A stretch of 64,000 nucleotides of DNA from Inia geoffrensis (Eukaryota > Chordata > Mammalia > Artiodactyla > Iniidae), in contig CM070910.1 in the NCBI GenBank assembly GCA_036417435.1, forward strand, positions 83,374,784 through 83,438,783, read 5' to 3'. Under the pieces are notes generated by a model. That model searched no databases. It had not been told where the DNA came from and saw nothing but the letters and a program-made list of their open reading frames with translations. The translations under genes and the position numbers were made by a program. Positions within the stretch are counted from its first letter, which is position 1. Every line of letters begins with the position of its first letter. Of the stretch, positions 35,201-49,700 are shown piece by piece.

Positions 35201-38200
35201 GTACGCTAAACCTTAAGCGTTGTGGTACCCTAAACTGTGCCCTAATATCTCCCCATTCCCTAACCCTAACCCTAACCCGAATTCTATCCCTGACCCTCAC
35301 CCGAAACCTTACCCTCACCCGTGCCCTTATCTTAACCAGGACACCAACACTAACTTGTGCCCTCACACGTACGCTAACCCTTAATCGTTGTCGTACCCTA
35401 AACTGTACCCTAATCCCTCCCCATTCCCTAACCCTAACCCTAACCCGAATCCTAACCCTGACCCTCACCTGAAGCCTTACCCTCACCCGTGCCCTAATCT
35501 TAACCAGGACACTAACACTAACCCTTGCCCTCTCACGAACGCTAACCCTTAAGCACTGTCGTACCCTGAGCTGTAGCCTAAACCCTCTGCATTCCTTAAC
35601 CCTAACCCCAACCCGAATCCTAACCCTGACCCTCACCCGAAGCCTTACCCTCACCCGTGCCCTAATCTTAACCAGGACACCAACACTAACTCGTGCCCTC
35701 ACACGTACGCTAATCCTTAAGCGTTGTCGTACCCTAAATTGTACCCTAATCCCTCCCCATTCCTTAACCCTAACCCTAACCCCATCCCTAAACCTGACCC
35801 ACTTCCGATGCCCTACCCTAACCAATGCCCTAATCTTAACCAGGACACTAACACTAACCCTTGCCCTCTCACGAACGCTAACCCTTAAGCACTGTCGTAC
35901 CCTGAGCTGTAGCCTAATCCCTCTGCATTCCTTAACCCTAACCCTAACCCGATTCCTAACCCTGACCCTCACCTGAAGCCTTACCCTCACCCGTGCCCTA
36001 ATCTTAACCAGGACACTAACACTAACCCTTGCCCTCTCACGAACGCTAACCCTTAAGCACTGTCGTACCCTGAGCTGTAGCCTAATCCCTCTGCATTCCT
36101 TAACCCTAACCCTAACCCGAATCCTAACTCTGACCCTCACCCGAAGACTTACCCTCACCCGTGCCCTAATATTAACCAGGACACCAAGACTAACTCGTGC
36201 CCTCAAACGTACGCTAACACTAAACCGCAGCGGTACCCTAACCTGTACCCTAATCCCTCTCCATTCCCTAACCCTAACCCTAACCTGAAACCTAACCATG
36301 AGACTCACCCGAAACTTTACCCTCACCCGTGTCCTAATTTTAACCAGTACATCAACACTAACCCATGCCCTCTAACGTACGCTAACCCTAAGCCATTGCC
36401 GTACCATTACCTGTACCCTAATCAATCCCCATTCCCTAACCCTAACCCTAACCCTAACCCTTAACGTGACGCTCTTCTGAGGCCTTACCTTCACCCGTAC
36501 CCTAATCGTAACCAGTACACTAACACTAACTAGTGACCTCACACTTACGCCAAACCTTAAGCGTTTTGGTACCCTAAACTGTGCCCTAATATCTCCCCAT
36601 TCCCTAACCCTAACCCTAACCCGAATCCTAACCCTGACCCTCACCCGAAACCTTACCCTCACCCGTGCCCTAATCTTAACCAGGACACCAAGACTAACTC
36701 GTGCCCTCACACGTATGCTAACACTAAACCGCAGCGGTACCCTAACCTGTACCCTAATCCCTCTCCATTCCCTAACCCTAACCCTAACCTGAAACCTAAC
36801 CATGACACTCACCCGAAACTTTACCCTCACCCGTGTCCTAATTTTAACCAGTACATCAACACTAACCTATGCCCTCTAAAGTACGCCAACCCTAAGCCAT
36901 TGCCGTACCCAAACCTGTACCCTAATCAATCCCCATTCCCTAACCCTAACCCTAACACTAACCCTTAACGTGACCCTCTTCCGAGGCCTTACCCTCACCC
37001 GTGCCCTAATCGTAAGCAGTACACTAACACTAACTAGTGACCTCACACGTACGCTAAACCTTAAGCGTTGTGGTACCCTAAACTGTGCGCTAATATCTCC
37101 CCATTCCCTAACCCTACCCCTAACCCGAATTCTATCCCTGACCCTCACCCGAAACCTTACCCTCACCCGTGCCCTAATCTTAACCAGGACACCAACACTA
37201 AATTGTGCCCTCACACGTACGCTAACCCTTAATAGTTGTCGTACCCTAAACTGTACCCTAATCCCTCCCCATTCCCTAACTCTAACCCTAACCCGAATCC
37301 TAACCCTGACCCTCACCCGAAGGCTTACCCTCACCCGTGCCCTTATCTTAACCAGGACACCAACACTAACTCGTACCCTTACACGTACGCTAAACCATAA
37401 GCGTTGTCATACCCTAAATTGTACCCTAATCCCTCCCCATTCCTTAACCCTAACCCTAACCCCAACCCTAAACCTGTCCCACTTCCGATGCCCTAGCCTA
37501 ACCAATGCCCTAATCTTAACCAGTACACAGACACGAACTCATGCCCTCAAACGTACGCTAACCCTTAAGCATTGTCGTACCCTATCCTGTACCCTAATCC
37601 CTCCCCATTTCCTAACCCTAACCCTAACCAAAACCCTGAACGTGACCCTTTTCCGAGGCCTTACCCTCATCGGTGCCCTTGTCTTAACCAGTACACCCAC
37701 ACTAACTCATGCCCTCACACTTACGCTAACCCTTAAGCATTGTCGTACCCTAACCTGTACCCTAATCCCTCTCCATTCCCTAACCCTAACCCTAACCCGA
37801 ATCCTAACCCTGAACCTCACCCGAAGCCTTATCCTCACCCGTGCCCTAATCTTAACCAGGACATCAAGAATAACTCGTTCCCTCACACGTACGCTAACAC
37901 TAAACCGCAGCGGTACCCTAACCAGTACTCTACTCCCTCTCCATTCCCTAACCCTAACCCTCACCTGAAAACTAACCATGACACACCCCCGAAACTTTAC
38001 CCTCACCCGTGTCCTAATTTTAACCAGTACATCAACACTAACCCATGACCTCTAACGTACGCTAACCCTAAGCCATTGCCGTACCATAACCTGTACACTA
38101 ATCAATCCCCATTCCCTAACCCTAACCCTAACCATAACCATTAACGTGACCCTCTTCCGAGGCCTTACTCTCACCCGTGCCCTAATCGTAAGCAGTACAC

Positions 38201-39215
38201 TAAAACTAACTAGTGACCTCACACGTACGCTAAACCTTAAGCGTTGTGATACGCTAAACTGTGCCCTAATATCTCACCATTCCCTAACCCTAACCCTAAC
38301 CAGAATTCTATTCCTGACCCTCACCCGAAACCTTACTCTCACCCGTGCCCTAAACTTAACCAGGGCACCAGCACTAACTCGTGCCCTCAAACGTACGCAA
38401 ACACTTAATCGTTGTCGTACCCTAAACTGTACCCTAATCCCTCCACATTCCCTAACCCTAACCCTAACCCGAATCCTAACCCTGACCCTCACCTGAAGCC
38501 TTACCCTCACCCGTGCCCTAATCTTAACCAGGACACTAACACTAACACTTGTCCTCACACGAACGCTAACCCGTAAGCACTGTCGTACCCTAAGCGGTAC
38601 CCTAATCCCTCTGCATTCCTTAACCCTAACCCTAACACGAATCCGAACCCTCACCCTCACCCGAAGCCTTACCCTCACCCGTGCCCTTATCTTAACCAGG
38701 ACACCAACACTAACTCGTGCCTTCACACGTACGCTAAACCTTAAGCGTTGTCGTACCCTAAATTGTACCCTAATCCCTCCCCATTTCTTAACGCTAACCC
38801 TAACCCCATCCCTAAACATGACCCACTTCCGATGCCCTACCCTAACCAAAGCCCTAAACTTAACCAGTACACAAACACTAACTCATGCCCTCAAACGTAC
38901 GCTAACCCTTAAGCATTGCCGTACCCTATCCTGTACCCTAATCCCTCCCCATTCCCTAACCCTAACCCTAACCGAACCCTGAACGTTACGCTTTTCCGAG
39001 GCCTTACCCTCATCGGTGCCCTTGTCTTAACCAGTACACCAAAACGAACTCGTGCCCTCACACTTACGCTAACACTTAAGATTGTCGTACCCTAACCTGT
39101 AACCTAATCCCTCTCCATTCCCTAACCCTAACCCTAACCCGAATCCTAACCATGACCCTCACCCGAACCCTTACCCTCTCCCGTGCCCTAATCTTAACCA
39201 GGACACCAACACTAA
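29254..39215. repeat. Satellite block with mixed 3- to 9-monomer spacing
   Basis: Type 5/6 boundaries occur at 29254, 30256, 31426, 32770, 33946, 35122, 36466, 36970, 38146 and 39656. These give spacings of about 6, 7, 8, 7, 7, 8, 3, 7 and 9 monomers. The 1002- and 1170-bp spacings each lack one hexamer: the pure CCCTAA run near 30225-30250 and near 31400-31422 has three units instead of four. Hybrid monomers such as the 3::4 fusion at 33638-33805 explain the shortened orders. More point differences from the type consensus are visible here than in the central block. No gene was seen. Confidence 0.87.
33638..33805. repeat. Hybrid monomer 3::4
   Basis: It begins TCGGTG CCGTTG and keeps the type 3 CACACTTACGC and CTTAAGCATTGTCG, then ends with the type 4 tail CCTGAAACC, CCATGACACTC and CGAAACTTTACC. 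Type 5 follows at 33806. The spacing 32770-33946 is 1176 bp (seven monomers). Confidence 0.82.
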
Positions 39216-42200
39216 ATCGTGCCCTCACACTTACGCTAACACTTAAGCATTGTCGTACACTAACCTGTACCCTAATCCCTCGCCATTCCCTAACCCTAAC
39301 CCTAAAACGAATCCTAACCCTGACCCTCAACCGAAGCCTTACCTTCACCCGTGCCCTAATCTTAACCAGGACACCAAGACTAACTTGTGCCCTCACACGT
39401 ACGCTAACACTAAACCGCAGCGTTACCCTAACCTGTACACTAATCCCTCTCCATTCCCTAACCCTAACCCTAACCTGAAACCTAACCATGACACTCACCC
39501 GAAACTTTACCCTCACCCGTGTCTTAATTTTAACCAGTAAATCAACACTAACCCATGCCCTCTAACGTACGCTAACCTTAAGCCATTGCTATATCATAAC
39601 CTGTACCCTAATCAATCCCCATTCCCTAACACTAACCCTAACCCTAACCCTTAACGTGGCCCTCTTCCGAGGCCTTACTCTCACCCGTGCCCTAATCGTA
39701 ACCAGTACACTAACACTAAGTAGTGACCTCACACGTACGCTAAACCTTAAGCGTTGTGGTACCCTAAACTGTGCCCTAATATCTCCCCATTCCCTAACCC
39801 TAACCCTAACCCGAATTCTATCCCTGACCCTCACCCGAAACCTTACCCTCACCCGTGCCCTAATCTTAACCAGGACACCAACACTAACTCGTGCCCTCAC
39901 ACGTACGCTAACCCTTAATCGTTGTCGTACCCTAAACTGTACCCTAATCCCTCCCCATTCCCTAACCCTAACCCTAACCCGAATCTTAACCCTGACCCTC
40001 ACCTGAAGCCTTACCCTCATCCGTGCCCTAATCTTAACCAGGACACTAACACTAACCCTTGCCCTCTCACGAACGCTAACCCTTAAGCACTGTCGTACCC
40101 TGAGCTGTAGCCTAATCCCTCTGCATTCCTTAACCCTAACCCTAACCCGAATCCTAACCCTGACCCTCACCTGAAGCCTTACCCTCACCCGTGACCTAAT
40201 CTTAAACAGGACACTAACACTAACCCTTGCCCTCTCACGAACGCTAACCCTTAAGCACTGTCGTACCCTGAGCTGTAGCCTAATCCCTCTGCATTCCTTA
40301 ACCCTAACCCTAACCCGAATCCTAACTCTGACCCTCACCCGAAGACTTACCCTCACCCGTGCCCTAATCTTAACCAGGACACCAAGACTAACTCGTGCCC
40401 TCAAACGTACGCTAACACTAAACCGCAGCGGTACCCTAACCTGTACCCTAATCCCTCTCCATTCCCTAACCCTAACCCTAACCTGAAACCTAACCATGAC
40501 ACTCACCCGAAACTTTACCCTCACCCGTGTCCTAATTTTAACCAGTACATCAACACTAACCCATGCCCTCTAACGTACGCTAACCCTAAGCCATTGCCGT
40601 ACCATTACCTGTACCCTAATCAATCCCCATTCCGTAACCCTAACCCTAACCCTAACCCTTAACGTGACGCTCTTCTGAGGCCTTACCTTCACCCGTACCC
40701 TAATCGTAACCAGTACACTAACACTAACTAGTGACCTCACACTTACGCCAAACCTTAAGCGTTGTGGTACCCTAAACTGTGCCCTAATATCTCCCCATTC
40801 CCTAACCCTAACACTAACCCGAATTCTATCCCTGACCCTCACCCGAAACCTTACCCTCACCCGTGCCCTAATCTTAACCAGGACACCAACACTAACTCGT
40901 GCCCTCACACGTACGCTAACCCTTAATCGTTGTCGTACCCTAAACTGTACCCTAATCCCTCCCCATTCTCTAACACTAACCCTAACCCGAATCCTAACCC
41001 TGACCCTCACCTGAAGCCTTACCCTCACCCGTGCCCTAATCTTAACCAGGACACCAACACTAACTCGTGCCCTCAAACGTACGCTAAACCTTAAGTGTTG
41101 TCGTACCCTAAATTGTACTCTAATCCCTCCCGATCCCTTAACCCTAACCCTAAACCCAACCCTAAACCTGTCCCACTTCCGATGCCCTAGCCTAACCAAT
41201 GCCCTAATCTTAACCAGTACACAGACACTAACTCATGCCCTCAAACGTACGCTAACCCTTAAGCATTGTCGTACCCTATCCTGTACCCTAATCCCTCCCC
41301 ATTTCCTAACCCTAACCCTAAACAAAACCCTGAACGTGACCCTTTTCCGAGGCCTTACCCTCATCGGTGCCCTTGTCTTAACCAGTACACCCACACTAAC
41401 TCATGCCCTCACACTTACGCTAACCCTTAAGCATTGTCGTACCCTAACCTGTACCCTAATCCCTCTCCATTCCCTAACCCTAACCCTAACCCGAATCCTA
41501 ACCCTGAACCTCACCCGAAGCCTTATCCTCACCCGTGCCCTAATCTTAACCAGGACATCAAGAATAACTCGTTCCCTCAGACGTACGCTAACACTGAACC
41601 GCAGCGGTACCCTAACCAGTACTCTAATCCCTCTCCATTCCCTAACCCTAACCCTCACCTGAAAACTGACCATGACACTCCCCCGAAACTTTACCCTCAC
41701 CCGTGTCCTAATTTTAACCAATACATCAACACTAACCCATGACCTCTAACGTACGCTAACCCTAAGCCATTGCCGTACCATAACCTGTACACTAATCAAT
41801 CCCCATTCCCTAACCCTAACCCTAACCATAACCATTAACGTGACCCTCTTCCGAGGCCTTACCCTCACCCGTGCCCTAATCGTTAGCAGTACACTAACAC
41901 TAACTAGTGACCTCACACGTACGCTAAACCTTAAGCGTTGTGATACGCTAAACTGTGCCCTAATATCTCACCATTCCCTAACCCTAACCCTAACCCGAAT
42001 TCTATTCCTGACCCTCACCCGAAACCTTACTCTCACCCGTGCCCTAAACTTAACCAGGGCACTAACACTAACTCGTGCCCTCAAACGTACGCAAACCCTT
42101 AATCGTTGTCGTACCCTAAACTGTACCCTAATCCCTCCCCATTCCCTAACCCTAACCCTAACCCGAATCCTAACCCTGACCCTCACCTGAAGCCTTACCC

Positions 42201-42235
42201 TCACCCGTGCCCTAATCTTAACCAGGACACTAACA
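39216..42235. repeat. 3.0-kb repeated block, copy A (offset 11581 and 18629 bp)
   Basis: It matches 50797-53816 and 57845-60864. Shared rare marks include CCCTCGCCATTCCC, CCCTAAAACGAATCC, TTGCTATATCATAACC near 39587 and 51168, and GACGCTCTTCTGAGG near 40666 and 52247. A few substitutions distinguish it from the other two copies, for example ATCCGTGCCC at 40019 against ATCCATGCCC at 51600. Confidence 0.84.
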
Positions 42236-45200
42236 CTAACACTTGTCCTCACACGAACGCTAACCCGTAAGCACTGTCGTACCCTAAGGTGTACCCTAAT
42301 CCCTCTGCATTCCTTAACCCTAACCCTAACACGAATCTGAACCCTCACCCTCACCCGAAGCCTTACCCTCACCCGTGCCCTTATCTTAACCAGGACACCA
42401 AGACTAACTCGTGCCTTCACACGTACGCTAAACCTTAAACGTTGTCGTACCCTAAATTGTACCCTAATCCCTTCCCATTTCTTAACGCTAACCCTAACCC
42501 CATCCCTAAACATGACCCACTTCCGATGCCCTACCCTAACCAAAGCCCTAATCTTAACCAGTACACAAACACTAACTCAGGCCCTCAAACGTACGCTAAC
42601 CCTTAAGCATTGCCGTACCCTATCCTGTACCCTAATCCCTCCCCATTCCCTAACCCTAACCCTAACCGAACCCTGAACGTGACCCTTTTCCGAGGCCTTA
42701 CCCTCATCGGTGCCCTTGTCTTAACCAGTACACCAACACGAACTCGTGCCCTCACACATACGCTAAACCTTAAGATTGTCGTACCCTAACCTGTAACCTA
42801 ATCCCTCTCCATTCCCTAACCCTAACCCTAACCCGAATCCTAACCCTGATCCTCACCCGAACCCTTACCCTCTCCCGTGCCCTAATCTTAACCAGGACAC
42901 CAACACTAAATCGTGCCCTCACACTTACGCTAACACTTAAGCATTGTCGTACACTAACCTGTACCCTAATCCCTCGCCATTCCCTAACCCTAACCCTAAC
43001 CCGAATCCTAACCCTGACCCTCACCTGAAGCCTTACCCTCACCCGTGCCCTAATCTTAACCAGGACACTAACACTAACCCTTGCCCTCTCACGAACGCTA
43101 ACCCTTAAGCACTGTCGTACCCTGAGCTGTAGCCTAATCACTCTGCATTCCTTAACCCTAACCCTAACCCGAATCCTAACCCTGACCCTCACCCGAAGCC
43201 TTACCCTCACCCGTGCCCTAATCTTAACCAGGACACCAACATTAACTCGTGCCCTCACACGTACGCTAAACCTTAAGCGTTGTCGTACCCTAAATTGTAC
43301 CCTAATCCCTCCCCATTCCTTAACCCTAACCCTAACCCCATCCCTAAACCTGACCCACTTCCGATGCCCTACCCTAACCAATGTCCTAATCTTAACCAGT
43401 ACACAAACACTAACTCATGCCCTCAAACGTACGCTAACACTTAAGCATTGTTGTACCGTATCCTGTACCCAAATCCCTCCCCATTCCCTAACCCTAATCC
43501 TAAGCGAAACCCTGAACGTGACACTTTTCCGAGGCCTTACCCTCATCGGTGCCGTTGTCTTAACCAGTACACCAACACTAACTCGTGCCCTCACACTTAC
43601 GCTAACCCTTAAGCATTGTCGTACCCTAACCTGTACCCTAATCCCTCTCCATTCCCTAACCCTAACCCTAACCCGAATCCTAACTCTGACCCTCACCCGA
43701 AGACTTACCCTCACCCGTGCCCTAATCTTAAACAGGGCACCAAGACTAACTCGTGCCCTCACACGTATGCTAACACTAAACCGCAGAGGTACCCTAACCT
43801 TTACCCTAATCCCTCTCCATTCCCTAACCCTAACCCTAACCTGAAACCTAACCATGACACTCACCCGAAACTTTACCCTCACCCGTGTCCTAATTTTAAA
43901 CAGTACATCAACACTAACTCATGCCCTCTAACGAACGCCAACCCTAAGCCATTGCCGTACCCTAACCTGTACCCTAATCAATCCCCATTCCCTAACCCTA
44001 ACCCTAACCCTAACCCTTAACGTGACCCTCTTCCGAGGCCTTACCCTCACCCGTGCCCTAATCGTAAGCAGTACACTAACACTAACTAGTGACCTCACAC
44101 GTACGCTAAACCTTAAGCGTTGTGGTACCCTAAACTGTGCCCTAATATCTCCCCATTCCCTAACCCTAACCCTAACCCGAATTCTATCCCTGACCCTCAC
44201 CCGACACCTTACCCTCACCCGTGCCCTAATCTTAACCAGGACACCAACACTAACTTGTGCCCTCACACGTACGCTAACCCTTAATCGTTGTCGTACCCTA
44301 AACTGTACCCTAATCCCTCCCCATTCCCTAACCCTAACCCTAACCCGAATCCTAACCCTGACCCTCTCCTGAAGCCTTACCCTCACCCGTGCCCTAATCT
44401 TAACCAGGACACTAACTCTAACACTTTCCCTCACACGAACGCTAACCCTTAAGCACTGCCGTACCCTGAGCTGTAGCCTAATCACTCTGCATTCCTTAAC
44501 CTTAACCCTAACCCGAATCCTAACCCTGACCCTCACCCGAAGCCTTACCCTCACCCGTGCCCTAATCTTAACCAGGACACCAACATTAACTCGTGCCCTC
44601 ACACGTACGCTAAACCTTAAGCGTTGTCGTACCCTAAATTGTACCCTAATCCCTCCCCATTCCTTAACCCTAACCCTAACCCCATCCCTAAACCTGACCC
44701 ACTTCCGATGCCCTACCCTAACCAATGTCCTAATCTTAACCAGTACACAAACACTAACTCATGCCCTCAAACGTACGCTAACACTTAAGCATTGTTGTAC
44801 CGTATCCTGTACCCAAATCCCTCCCCATTCCCTAACCCTAACCCTAAGCGAAACCCTGAACGTGACCCTTTTCCGAGGCCTTACCCTCATCGGTGCCGTT
44901 GTCTTAACCAGTACACCAACACTAACTCGTGCCCTCACACTTACGCTAACCCTTAAGCATTGTCGTACCCTAACCTGTACCCTAATCCCTCTCCATTCCC
45001 TAACCCTAACCCTAACCCGAATCCTAACTCTGACCCTCACCCGAAGACTTACCCTCACCCGTGCCCTAATCTTAACCAGGACACCAAGACTAACTCGTGT
45101 CCTCAAACGTACGCTAACACTAAACCGCAGCGGTACCCTAACCTGTACCCTAATCCCTCTCCATTCCCTAACCCTAACCCTAACCTGAAACCTAACCATG

Positions 45201-46464
45201 ACACTCACCCGAAACTTTACCCTCACCCGTGTCCTAATTTTAACCAGTACATCAACACTAACCCATGCCCTCTAACGTACGCCAACCCTAAGCCATTGCC
45301 GTACCCTAACCTGTACCCTAATCAATCCCCATTCCCTAACCCTAACCCTAACCCTAACCCTTAACGTGACCCTCTTCCGAGGCCTTACCCTCACCCGTGC
45401 CCTAATCGTAAGCAGTACACTAACACTAACTAGTGACCTCACACGTTCGCTAAACCTTAAGCGTTGTGGTACCCTAAACTGTGCCCTAATATCTCCCCAT
45501 TCCTTAACCCTAACCCTAACCCGAATCCTAACCCTGACCCTCACCCGAAGGCTTACCCTCACCCGTGCCCTAATCTTAACCAGGACACCAACACTAACTC
45601 GTGCCCTCACACGTACGCTAAACCTTAAGCGTTGTCGTACCCTAAATTGTACCCTAATCCCTCCCCATTCCTTAACCCTAACCCTAACCCCATCCCTAAA
45701 CCTGACCCACCTCCGATGCCCTACCCTAACCAATGCCCTATTCTTAACCAGTACACAAACACTAACTCATGCCCTCAAACGTACGCTAACCCTTAAGCAT
45801 TGTCGTACCCTATCCTGTACCCTAATCCCTCCCCATTCCCTAACCCTAACCCTAAGCGAAACCCTGAACCTGACCCTTTTCCGAGGCCTTACCCTCATCG
45901 GTGCCGTTGTCTTAACCAGTACACCAACACTAACTTGTGCCCTCACACTTACGCTAACCCTTAAGCATTGTCGTACGCTAACCTGTACCCTAATCCCTCT
46001 CCATTCCCTAACCCTAACCCTAACCCGAATCCTAACCCTGACACTCACCCGAAGCCTTACCCTCACCCGTGCCCTAATCTTAACCAGGACACCAAGACTA
46101 ACTCGTGCCCTCACACGTACGCTAACACTAAACCGCAGAGGTACCCTAACCTTTACCCTAATCCCTCTCCATTCCCTAACCCTAACCCTAACCTGAAACC
46201 TAACCATGACACTCACCCGAAACTTTACCCTCACCCGTGTCCTAATTTTAAACAGTACATCAACACTAACTCATGCCCTCTAACGAACGCCAACCCTAAG
46301 CCATTGCCGTACCCTAACCTGTACCCTAATCAATCCCCATTCCCTAACCCTAACCCTAACCCTAACCCTTAACGTGACCCTCTTCCGAGGCCTTACCCTC
46401 ACCCGTGCCCTAATCGTAAGCAGTACACTAACACTAACTAGTGACCTCACACGTACGCTAAACC

Positions 46465-46500
46465 TTAAGCGTTGTGGTACCCTAAACTGTCCCTAATATC
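46465..46500. other. Single-base loss breaking the hexamer register in a type 6 monomer
   Basis: AACTGTCCCTAATATC replaces the usual AACTGTGCCCTAATATC near 46489. This is one of the few indels in the window that is not a multiple of six. Others are near 800, 4566, 11255, 12836 and 13850, plus the paired lesions in the 39-62 kb region. Confidence 0.8.
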
Positions 46501-46768
46501 TCCCCATTCCCTAACCCTAACCCTAACCCGAATTCTATCCCTGACCATCACCCGACACCTTACCCTCACCCGTGCCCTAATCTTAACCAGGACACCAACA
46601 CTAACTTGTGCCCTCACACGTACGCTAACCCTTAATCGTTGTCGTACCCTAAACTGTACCCTAATCCCTCCCCATTCCCTAACCCTAACCCTAACCCGAA
46701 TCCTAACCCTGACCCTCTCCTGAAGCCTTACCCTCTCCCGTGCCCTAATCTTAACCAGGACACTAACT

Positions 46769-49700
46769 CTAACACTTTCCCTCACACGAACGCTAACCCT
46801 TAAGCACTGTCGTACCCTAAGCTGTACCATAATCCCTCTGCATTTCTTAACCCTAACCCTAACCCGAATCCTAACCCTGACCCTCACCCGAAGCCTTACC
46901 CTCACCCGTGCCCTAATCTTAACCAGGACACCAACACTAACTCGTGCCCTCACACGTACGCTAAACCTTAAGCGTTGTCGTACACTAAATTGTACCCTAA
47001 TCCCTCCCCATTCCTTAACCCTAACCCTAACCCCATCCCTAAACATGACCCACTTCCGATGCCCTACCCTAACCAAAGCCCTAATCTTAACCAGTACACA
47101 AACACTAACTCAGGCCCTCAAACGTACGCTAACCCTTAAGCATTGCCGTACCCTATCCTGTACCCTAATCCCTCCCCATTCCCTAACCCTAACCCTAACC
47201 GAACCCTGAACGTGACCCTTTTCCGAGGCCTTACCCTCATCGGTGCCCTTGTCTTAACCAGTACACCAACACGAACTCGTGCCCTCACACTTACGCTAAA
47301 CCTTAAGATTGTCGTACCCTAACCTGTAACCTAATCCCTCTCCATTCCCTAACCCTAACCCTAACCCGAATCCTAACCCTGACCCTCACCCGAACCCTTA
47401 CCCTCTCCCGTGCCCTAATCTTAACCAGGACACCAACACTAAATCGTGCCCTCACACTTACGCTAACACTTAAGCATTGTCGTACACTAACCTGTACCCT
47501 AATCCCTCGCCATTCCCTAACCCTAACCCTAAAACGAATCCTAACCCTGACCCTCAACCGAAGCCTTACCTTCACCCGTGCCCTAATCTTAACCAGGACA
47601 CCAAGACTAACTTGTGCCCTCACACGTACGCTAACACCAAACCGCAGCGGTACCGTAACCTGTACCCTAATCCCTCTCCATTCCCTAACCCTAACCCTAA
47701 CCTGAAACCTAACCATGACACTCACCCGAAACTTTACCCTCACCCGTGTCCTAATTTTAACCAGTACATCAACACTAACTCATGCCCTCTAACGAACGCC
47801 AACCCTAAGCCATTGCCGTACCCTAACCTGTACCCTAATCAATCCCCATTCCCTAACCCTAACCCTAACCCTAACCCTTAACGTGACCCTCTTCCGAGGC
47901 CTTACCCTCACCCGTGCCCTAATCGTAAGCAGTACACTAACACTAACTAGTGACCTCACACGTACGCTAAACCTTAAGCGTTGTGGTACCCTAAACTGTG
48001 CCCTAATATCTCCCCATTCCCTAACCCTAACCCTAACCCGAATTCTATACCTGACCCTCACCCGACACCTTACCCTCACCCGTGCCCTAATCTTAACCAG
48101 GACACCAACACTAACTTGTGCCCTCACAAGTACGCTAACCCTTAATCGTTGTCGTACCCTAAACTGTACCCTAATCCCTCCCCATTCCCTAACCCTAACC
48201 CTAACCCAAATCCTAACCCTGACCCTCACCTGAAGCCTTACCCTCACCCGTGCCCTAATCTTAACCAGGACACTAACACTAACCCTTGCCCTCTCACGAA
48301 CGCTAACCCTTAGGCACTGTCGTACCCTGAGCTGTAGCCTAATCCCTCTGCATTCCTTAACCCTAACCCTAACCCGAATCCTAACCCTGACCCTCACCCG
48401 AAGCCTTACCCTCACCCGTGCCCTAATCTTAACCAGGACACCAACATTAACTCGTGCCCTCACACGTACGCTAAACCTTAAGCGTTGTCGTACCCTAAAT
48501 TGTACCCTAATCCCTCCCCATTCCTTAACCCTAACCCTAACCCCATCCCTAAACCTGACCCACTTCCGATGCCCTACCCTAACCAATGCCCTATTCTTAA
48601 CCAGTACACAAACACTAACTCATGCCCTCAAACGTACGCTAACCCTTAAGCATTGTCGTACCCTATCCTGTACCCTAATCCCTCCCCATTCCCTAACCCT
48701 AACCCTAAGCGAAACCCTGAACGTGACCCTTTTCCGAGGCCTTACCCTCATCGGTGCCCTTGTCTTAACCAGTACACCAACACTAACTCGTGCCCTCACA
48801 CTTAGGCTAACCCTTAATCGTTGTCGTACCCTAAACTGTACCCTAATCCCTCCCCATTCCCTAACACTAACCCTAACCCGAATCCTAACCCTGACCCTCA
48901 CCTGAAGCCTTACCCTCACCCGTGCCCTAATCTTAACCAGGACACTAACACTAAACATTGCCCTCACACGAACCCTAACCCTTAAGCACTGTCGTACCCT
49001 AAGCTGTACCCTAATCCCTCTGCATTCCTTAACCCTAACCCTAACCCGAATCCTAACCCTGACCCTCACCCGAAGCCTTACCCTCACCCGTGCCCTAATC
49101 TTAACCAGGACACCAACACTAAATCGTGCCCTCACACGTACGCTAAACCTTAAGCGTTGTCGTACCCTAAATTGTACCCTAATCCCTCCCCATTCCTTAA
49201 CCCTAACCCTAACCCCATCCCTAAACCTGACCCACTTCCGATGCCCTACCCTAACCAATGCCCTAATCTTAACCAGTACACAAACACTAACTCATGCCCT
49301 CAAACGTACGCTAACCATTAAGCATTGTCGTACACTATCCTGTACCCTAATCCCTCCCCGTGCCCTAACCCTAACCCTAAGCGAAACCCTGAACGTGACC
49401 CTTTTCCGAGGCCTTACCCTCATCGGTGCCGTTTTCTTAACCAGTACACCAACACTAACTCGTGCCCTCACACTTACGCTAAACCTTAAGCATTGTCGTA
49501 CCCTAACCTGTACCCTAATCCCTCTCCATTCCCTAACCCTAACCCTAACCCGAATCCTAACCCTGACTCTCACCCGAAGCCTTACCCTCACCCGTGCCCT
49601 AATCTTAACCAGTACACCAAGACTAACTCGTGCCCTCAATCGTACGCTAACACTAAACCGCAGCGGTACCCTAACCTGTACCCTAATCCCTCTCCATTCC

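Larger units (their letters stand above)
39216..46768. repeat. Satellite block, source-like copy of sequences repeated further right
   Basis: About 39216-42235 matches 50797-53816 at an offset of 11581 bp and 57845-60864 at an offset of 18629 bp. The 18629-bp match continues beyond 60864 to roughly 62000. The block carries distinctive lesions (CCGAACCCTG at 42668, CTTAAGATTG at 42775) that recur elsewhere. It also contains two adjacent near-identical type 8 monomers around 40050-40290. A single-base loss in ACTGTCCCT near 46489 breaks the six-base register once. No gene was seen. Confidence 0.85.

Noticed and set aside
35028..36326. A 432-codon minus-strand Val-Arg frame as a protein gene
   Set aside because: It has the same cause (TTAGGG read as AGG GTT). 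It is noted as a possible dipeptide product only; there is no gene-like feature.
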